From Trachelipus rathkii (taxonomy: Eukaryota > Arthropoda > Malacostraca > Isopoda > Trachelipodidae): a DNA stretch of 32,500 nucleotides. Each line of letters opens with the position of its first letter. Positions within the stretch are counted from its first letter, which is position 1. Positions 25,011-32,500 of the stretch are shown piece by piece. The notes beneath the pieces are model-generated. The model ran no database searches. It was not told the origin of the DNA and saw nothing but the letters and a program-made list of their open reading frames with translations. The position numbers were made by a program, and so were the translations under genes. The DNA lies in NCBI GenBank assembly GCA_015478945.1, contig JABUQX010099257.1, positions 27,501 through 60,000 on the forward strand, read 5' to 3'.

Positions 25011-28000
25011 CGGTCAAACACCACTTGTCCCTAAGATTACCCTAATGGAGCCAAAAATTTTTATACTAAGATAATTCGTAAATAATAATAATAATAATAT
25101 AATAATAATAATAATAATAATTAATAATTAATAATAATAATCATAATAATTAATAATATAATAATAAGAACACTAACATAAATTAGAATAAACAATTATT
25201 ATAACTAAATACTATTAGAATAACTTCATAAATTCTAGTGAAACCTAGTAAAATATAACCCATCAATATATTAAATAACATACTAAATATAAAGATAACT
25301 ATATAATAAATATAATACACATTTATTTCACACTGAAATTGTAACAAAAGTTTAAGTAATATATTATATAATACGCTGAATAATTGTGCAAAGGAAGGAT
25401 TACATCCAATAAATTAAGTAATACTACTTAATAATACCACATAAATAGGAGCACCAAAATAAATAATTTAATAATTATAATACACATGCAAATTCCTAAC
25501 ATTATACATTTTAATGCATAAACAATATATTTTATTTAATCTCTTATACTCATAATATCACTAAATATTAAACTAAATATATAATACAATGAGCTGACTA
25601 CTCGACTATAATCAACTTATATCATATAGTGAAATTATATTTACAAGGTAATTTGATGTGCAAATATAAGAGAACCATATTAAACACCTGTCTAAAATTA
25701 ATCACATTATAAGGATCCCACAATTATGTTAATATATAAATAACCGATACTAACATATGATAAATTTCAAATAATATTTATAGCAAAATTTCGTCAGAAT
25801 TTACTTGACCCTATATTAACACAATATAATAAATTAATATATAATAGCTTAAATAAAGGGCATAATTAAAATTCACATATACAAATCAAATTATTAAAAT
25901 AATTTTACTAGTGTAATTGTAACAAAGAAATATAAATCCTCTAATTATAATCCTGAGACTAACCATAATAATTTACACTTGGAGTTCCAAAATAATTATT
26001 AAATCTGAATCACTTATAAATTACCTATCATAAAATAATATCAATAAAAAAATAAAACATAATTTATAAAATTTTAATCATATTAGCTAATAAATTAATA
26101 ATATACTACAAATAAGATATCATAAATATAAATAAGATATCTAATTTGTAACTTAATCGCTATATATATTAATATACATATATAATTAGTTATAATATTT
26201 TTATACTCAATAGAGTTTGACTAAATAGAAATAATTAGATAATATATCAAATAAATCAATTGTGTATTCTAAAAATTAATATAGACCAGTTTTCCGAGAG
26301 AACAACTCTCTAAACAATTTATTTATGAAAGATTACGAAGTTATCTTAGAAACAACATTATTAGTTAGTGATACGAATTATATGATTATTAATAACCCAT
26401 ATTGCTTTTATGAAACACCATATATCAGCTAGTAAAAGGGAGTAGTACATATAACACTAATCTGGCCACATCAGCTTTTCACTTAATTCAAACTTGTGGA
26501 ATTTGCGACGGTTGTGCAAATAAGAGTATGAGCTTCCACATTCTATACTCCTTGTCTGCTAAGCCCAAATTTACCTCCAGAAGCAGTGGACCACAAGGTA
26601 CATTGTTATCTGTGAAAGGACGCTGCATGTATTGAGCATTATAATAATTATTAAATGAGTAATTCAACTTAATTTAAACTATCCTCAACAGTGTTCGCAC
26701 ATTTTGAATTTATACAATTATATAAATAGAACATATTATGATGAATGATACCAATTAATCCACTACATCAAGCTGACGCTCAAATATATTACAATTATTT
26801 TGAGCCAAGGAAAATACCTCAGCATCACCTACACATATAAATTACCTAGGAGCTCAATTTATATATAATATATCTGAAACCGACATCAATGGGTTTGATA
26901 AATCCTGAACTACCTGTAACTTGTACAAATGTAACCTGTAATTTCTTTGACAGTATTCTTTGAACAATCAAACTACTCAAATTTAAAGACACTGATCACG
27001 TTAATTGAGCACTAGATCATCTTGTAAATTTTTTACGGATAGATAAATAGAGAGATGCCTCAAAAACACATGACTCAATAATTTAAACTAGTGAGCCCAA
27101 TATATATATAATTATTCAAAGATTAACGATAAATAATATCTAATACAGATATAACATATTATATACAAATTATATGAATTTCTTTGCTAATTTACTCCAC
27201 ATAAAATTATTAACAATATAAAAAAGACTTATAGAACCTAAGCTATAATCACATAATTAATACCTACGTAAGATAATAATGATTTATAGTGTTAGTGATG
27301 AAATAAAGGTATTAATAATATCAAATTAATAGTATGAAGTCTAATACATGCCATATATTAACTTAATGAATGAGTACATTACAAAATTAATATATATATC
27401 TAAATACCTGAAGAATTAAGAATAATTTTAATTAAAAATTGTAGATTACATTTGCTCTAATTACACATTATAAACAATATATAAAATAAGTCATTGACTA
27501 AATCGAATATTAAATAATATATTCACTAAATCAAATAGATAAATTTATATTAATTTTTTATTAAAATAAATAGATGAGAATTACACTCTCGTAATAAATT
27601 ATAACCTGAACTCCTTAAAGTTACATAGTAGATAGACATCCAATATGAGTTTAAATATTATATCTAAATAGAAAATCATAACATGAATACATAGTAAGAT
27701 ATTTAAATACAATCAATTAATTAGATAAGATTTCTATATATTTATATAGTAACAATAATTAAACAATACATTAAATAAATTATATAGATACACACAAATA
27801 ATACAAAATAATCTATACAATATTAGTAATAAATAAATATTATTTTAATATACTCAGATTTGTATGACTCAAATATTAGATAACCTCAATAAATAACACA
27901 TATGCTCCTAAATTAATCAACATGGGAAGCCCAAATAATAATTATCTGATATGATCTTAAATAATGAATATAATACATATTATAATGAATAATTAACTAA

Positions 28001-29000
28001 TGTGTGAAGTAAAACTCTCTCATATCTCTGAAACAACCATTATTCGCCCCACATTATTATGAGCTAATACAATATTTTTCATTCTCTAATACATTACTTT
28101 TCCATAGACCTTCATCATCTCTCACTCCAGATTCAATAATTAGTGTTTATTATTCTATTTATGACACACGCACATAGTCGCGAAAGAATAACTGGAGTAC
28201 TCCTCTCAACAAACCCAACTCGGTCCGCGAGAACTCCAGTCTATTACTGAATCTCCCGCACTCATAGTATTTCTCAATGGTGGGGAACCGAAGTACTTAT
28301 AGCTATAATGATATATAAATACATATATAAATAACAAATTTAATTATTCCCTTCCTATTAACACTAATATACAATATATATATATAATAAGCTTGACTAC
28401 GTCCTAATATCACTACTATACTAAGGTAAATATTTTTATTAACAGAATAACAGTCACGAAGCGAAAAAATGAATTAGAGTAAACTAACCTAATAATTACC
28501 TATGTGAGCTATACCAATATTAATATTATATTTAGATAAACTCAATATATATATATATAATAATTCTAACATTGAAAACATTATATTAATAACAAATTGG
28601 TTATCGATACTTTGCAATAATTATAAACATAAAATTAAACATAATAATAAGCTATATTTAGAATACGCTTCACTACTAATATAAATGAAATTTCATTTAC
28701 GGTATATATGTACAATAAGTGAGATCTATAAATACATGCTATATACCTAAATTACCTAATAGCCCAAATTATTATCTGAATACCGATTTGCACATGAATA
28801 CCGTTTGTTATAACAATATTATTAGGTTTTTTTTTTTAATTTCTATATATTATTAAAAAAATAATTAAATAAAGCATATTGACTATGCTATTATCATACT
28901 TAGTTATCAATTGTTAAATATTATCCTCTAGCGTTGCATAACTAAATAGCAGATACCTAATTATAATCCATCTATGTCATACTAATAATTTATACCTAGT
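25011..29000 (+). repeat. Degenerate satellite array
   Basis: Recognisable monomer pieces lie at about 25011-25070, 26805-26890, 28388-28410 ('aagcttgactacg') and 28745-28800, among strongly altered sequence with (AAT)n near 25080-25170. Islands of more complex sequence at about 26455-26640 and 28030-28290 may be foreign or poorly resolved monomers. There is no gene. Confidence 0.6.
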
Positions 29001-31480
29001 GAGCCTAAATTATTATATAGAAACCGCATTTAACATGTAATTATTCATATTATAACATATAAATTTCATAATATATTAATTATTGCTATAAATATACATT
29101 ATTTATTATTTAATAATCATTAAATAAGCTTTAATATACGTCAATTATCCAACTACATCAAATTCAGAAATTTTACGGATAATGTGTCAAAGGGATTATA
29201 TATATAATACAGTTCAAACACCTTGAACCAAAATTATCACCTTTGTGGTGTAAAATATATAATTTATTCTGGAATAAACCGATATTATTAATTTACTAAC
29301 ATGAATATCATAAATAATAATAGCAAATTTTAGAATTTCTTTGCTATGCTATTACACATAAACAATATAAACAAGCTTGACTACCCTTTATCACTACCTC
29401 TAAATTTATAAATATATTTATTGTTATATTGTTCAAGGGTATATAGAATATACTCTTTCTAACCTCATTAGCACTTTAATTTACTACATCAGGTAGACCC
29501 ATAAATTATTTATTTTAGAAACCGTATCTTTATCTAATAATTTGAACACAATATTATATTAACAAATTTAGTAATTTTCATATTCCATATTACACGTTCA
29601 TAAAAATATAAATAAGCTTTACTACTGGCTATTTTATCTACCTAATATCATAAAACTGTAAAGTTTTTATAACAGTGTTTAGGGGATAAAAGAGATATAA
29701 CTCACACCAGCCATAAATAATATATCACAGTAGGCCCATAATATTATATATCTGATAAAATACCGATATCTATAAACAATGAATATCAATATTATATAAC
29801 AAAATTAAATGTTATTTTGACTATTATATATATAACATATAATATAAACAATAAATTAAAAAAAGTGCTAATTTAGACATGCTTATCTACTCATATCATC
29901 CAAATTGTATTTTTATACAAGTTGTTTAGCAAATTTAATGATATACCATCAATACACACTTGGTCTTTATATATTTATAATTTACCTATAAGTTCTCTAT
30001 AAATTTTATTACTCTTGTATTAACTATTGATCTTAAGTGTATAAATGGTAAAAATTTGGAATATGAGAAAACTAAAATAATTATAGATCCTATTTCAACT
30101 TTGAACATGAATATCTACCACAATATTAAAACAACATATTAAAATTAATCTTTATAACATATAACTTTTTTCACTAAATTACAATAACTTTAATTTTTTA
30201 ATAACGCTATATATATAATAATGTGCAAAAGAAAGATCCCTCAAAGTACTTTGCACTTGATATAATTATAATAAAGGTAGGCCCAAATTATTATTTAAAT
30301 TATTGATAACACTATAATCTATTCTTTGTAATAATACTATAATTAATACAATATTTATTTTCCTTCCTGATTACACATATACAATATATATAAGCTTGAC
30401 TACGCTTAATCACTACATCAAGTTGTAAATTTTTTACGGTCTGTGCAAAGGAGAAACCTAAAACATGCCTAAATTACCTAGGAGCCCAAATTATTATATG
30501 AAACCGATCTAACATGAAAACATTATATAACAAATTTCTATTACTTTGATATTACAAATTTAATAACATAAATAAGCTTGAATACGCTTTATCACTACAA
30601 TAAATTGTAAATTTCTTATGGTTGTACAAAGGAGATACCTTTAAAAACATGCCCTTAATTACCTAGGAGCCCAATTATTATCTGAAACCGATTCTAAATG
30701 AATACATATTATAAACAAATTTAGATTTCTTTGCTATTACACATATAACAATATAAAAAAGCTTGACTATGCTATATCACTGTATCAAATTGTAAATTTT
30801 TTCGGTTGTACAAAGCAGATACCTTAACCACTTGCCTAAATTACCTAGGAGCCTAAATTATTATATGAAACCGATTTAACATGAATACATATTATAACAA
30901 ATTTCAATTAATTTGCTAATACACATTAATAACATAAATAAGCTTTAAATACGCTTTATCACTACATCAAATTCAAGAAATTTTTTACGGATGTGCTAAG
31001 GAAATACTTCAAACATCTCCTAAATTACCTTTTGCTAAAAAAATAATTATCTGTGAAACCGACTCTAACATGAACATATAATAGCAAAATTTAGATTTCT
31101 TTGCTATTACACATATAACCATATAATAAAAACAAGCTTGACTAAGTTTTATTAAGAGATCAAAATTAAAAAACTTATAAGTGCTGTTTGCGTCTCAAGA
31201 ACTCAAAGACTTTGTTCAAAAATTACCACAGGAGCCCAAATTTATTTTATTGAAACCGATCATTACATGAACACATATTATAAAAATTAGATTTCTATGC
31301 TATTACACGTATAACAATATAAATAAGCTTTACTTACCTTTATTACGTAATCAAACTTAAAGTTTATACGGTTGGCAAAGAATGATATATCACTTTCAAA
31401 ATACACCTAAATGCCTAAATTTATAATCCTATATGGAGGCTAATTTAATTTATACTGAAACCGATCTATAACTATCCAAT
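29000..31480 (+). repeat. HindIII-type tandem satellite, clearest part (~184-bp monomer)
   Basis: Each unit starts AAGCTTGACTACGCTTTATC and continues with 'actacatcaaattgtaaatt', 'tttacggttgtgcaaaggag', 'cctgcctaaattacctagga', 'gcccaaattattatctgaaa', 'ccgattctaacatgaataca', 'ttagatttctttgctattac' and 'acatataacaatataaat'. AAGCTT sites lie at 30392, 30574, 30759, 30940, 31134 and 31325 (spacing 182, 185, 181, 194, 191). GAAACCG sites at 30500, 30684, 30867, 31055 and 31252 give the same period. Units at 29126, 29373 and 29614 are longer (about 245). All units run in the same direction. The monomer encodes no protein and shows no CENP-B box that I can recognise. Role unknown; centromeric or pericentromeric DNA is a reasonable guess. 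Confidence 0.92.
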
Positions 31481-32100
31481 AGCAGCGCCTTTAAAATCTT
31501 AGTGAGATTATTTAGGCTAATTAATTATTCATATATCTAAATATAAATAATAAATAAGTGACTTCATTATAATCTTCATATTAATGTGACTAATTTTCAA
31601 TTATTTCTATATTCAATTTTTTATTACATATATTGTTAATTAATTTATCTTAATGGTAAGATCACTAAAATTTTATATTATCAAACCGATTTAATCAATT
31701 AATATACTATATTAAATAACAAATATTTTTATAAGATTTCTTTTAGCACTTTATTTCATTATATTCACTAATATAAATCAATTATCTTAATGATAATAAT
31801 GCTTGACTACACATACTTAAATCACTATACATAAGTTTGTTATAAAGTTTTTTACGGTTATTATCATCAAGGTAATAGAATACTTTATCAAACACCTGCC
31901 TAAATTATCTAGTATAAGACCAATATATATTCTGGTAAATAAAAAGAAAAACCCAATACTAATATTTCTAAAAAATAATTTAGATTTCTTTGTTATAATT
32001 CTTATAATTATAACAAATATAAAATAAAAGCTTGTATTAATCGTACCTATAATATACTAACTATATAATAATATACCGTATATAATCATAATTTTTTTAT
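31481..32100 (+). repeat. Degenerate satellite, right edge
   Basis: One recognisable unit remains at about 31798-31990 ('gcttgactacacatacttaa', 'aagttttttacggtta', 'caaacacctgcctaaattat', then 'tttagatttctttgtta'). The rest is AT-rich with faint matches. Confidence 0.65.
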
Positions 32101-32500
32101 ATTTATTATATTATATGATTTCACCACCTAACTCTAAACGGGTAGTGACGTACCGTAAATTCAAAGGTTTATGAAGGTATAAATATATAGTAGGTACCAC
32201 GTTACTCAGATAGACTCACCAACTATGCAAATTACGGGCAGATTGAGCACAGACGCATAGCTTTATGAATAAGTTGAGGCGAGTGATATATTATAAATTT
32301 CAGTCAGTGAACATACATAAGATGTAGTGAAGAGATTCTACAGTAAACAATAGAATATATATATAGGTGGCAGTAAAGAAGTGAATGCACCGCTCAAGTA
32401 TATATTATATATTATATACTATATATATATAATATATATATATATACGTACTATAAGCCTTAGGAGTTTAACCAATATTAATACTCGACTCAACATGAAA
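32101..32500. other. Non-satellite segment at the window edge
   Basis: About 290 bases of normal complexity (32110-32400) precede a (TA)n run (32400-32448) and a short end that may resume the monomer ('cttaggagtttaacc'). No gene or motif was recognised. Confidence 0.45.

Overview
The window looks like non-genic DNA from an animal nuclear genome, most likely an arthropod and possibly a decapod crustacean. It is very AT-rich and packed with (TA)n, (TTA)n, (GA/CT)n and (CATA)n microsatellites. Its only recognisable coding matter is broken transposable-element sequence. The decapod guess rests on my memory of LINE reverse transcriptases and microsatellite-dense genomes in that group; a cephalopod or another repeat-rich invertebrate cannot be excluded. 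I found no intact host gene, no bona fide tRNA or rRNA gene and no CRISPR array.

Layout. 1-391: the frameshifted C-terminal end of a repeat-encoded protein. 486-836: (TA)n. 2270-3270: a decayed plus-strand LINE reverse transcriptase whose YADD box is destroyed. 3376-3408: a hammerhead-ribozyme-like core. 3879-4530 and 4890-5653: two foldback elements sharing a GC-rich centre, each enclosed by (TA)n. 5655-7955: mostly microsatellites. 7956-9716: a 5'-truncated minus-strand LINE ORF2 whose catalytic aspartates survive but whose frame is broken. 9717-11015: (TA)n and (TTA)n. 11109-12827: a 1.7 kb element with 13-bp terminal inverted repeats, an AT dinucleotide on each side and ACGT-rich subterminal motifs, probably a non-autonomous DNA transposon. 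13080-14000: (TTA)n and (TA)n. 14001-15880: about seven whole or partial copies of a ~281-bp unit with a tRNA-like pol III head, the first two reversed relative to the rest. 16320 to about 32100: a tandem satellite, clear at 29.0-31.5 kb (~184-bp monomer with a HindIII site) and strongly degenerate elsewhere, where monomer spacing is ~245 bp.

Nothing here forms a working pathway. The window reads as a repeat graveyard in which mobile elements sit between (TA)n tracts and lead into a satellite block, perhaps pericentromeric or heterochromatic (inference). The degenerate satellite looks like either A/T-biased indel decay or poorly polished long-read consensus. The points most worth checking are the tRNA-headed unit that became a tandem, orientation-switched array, the two foldback elements with a common core, the AT-flanked element, and the two length regimes of the satellite.
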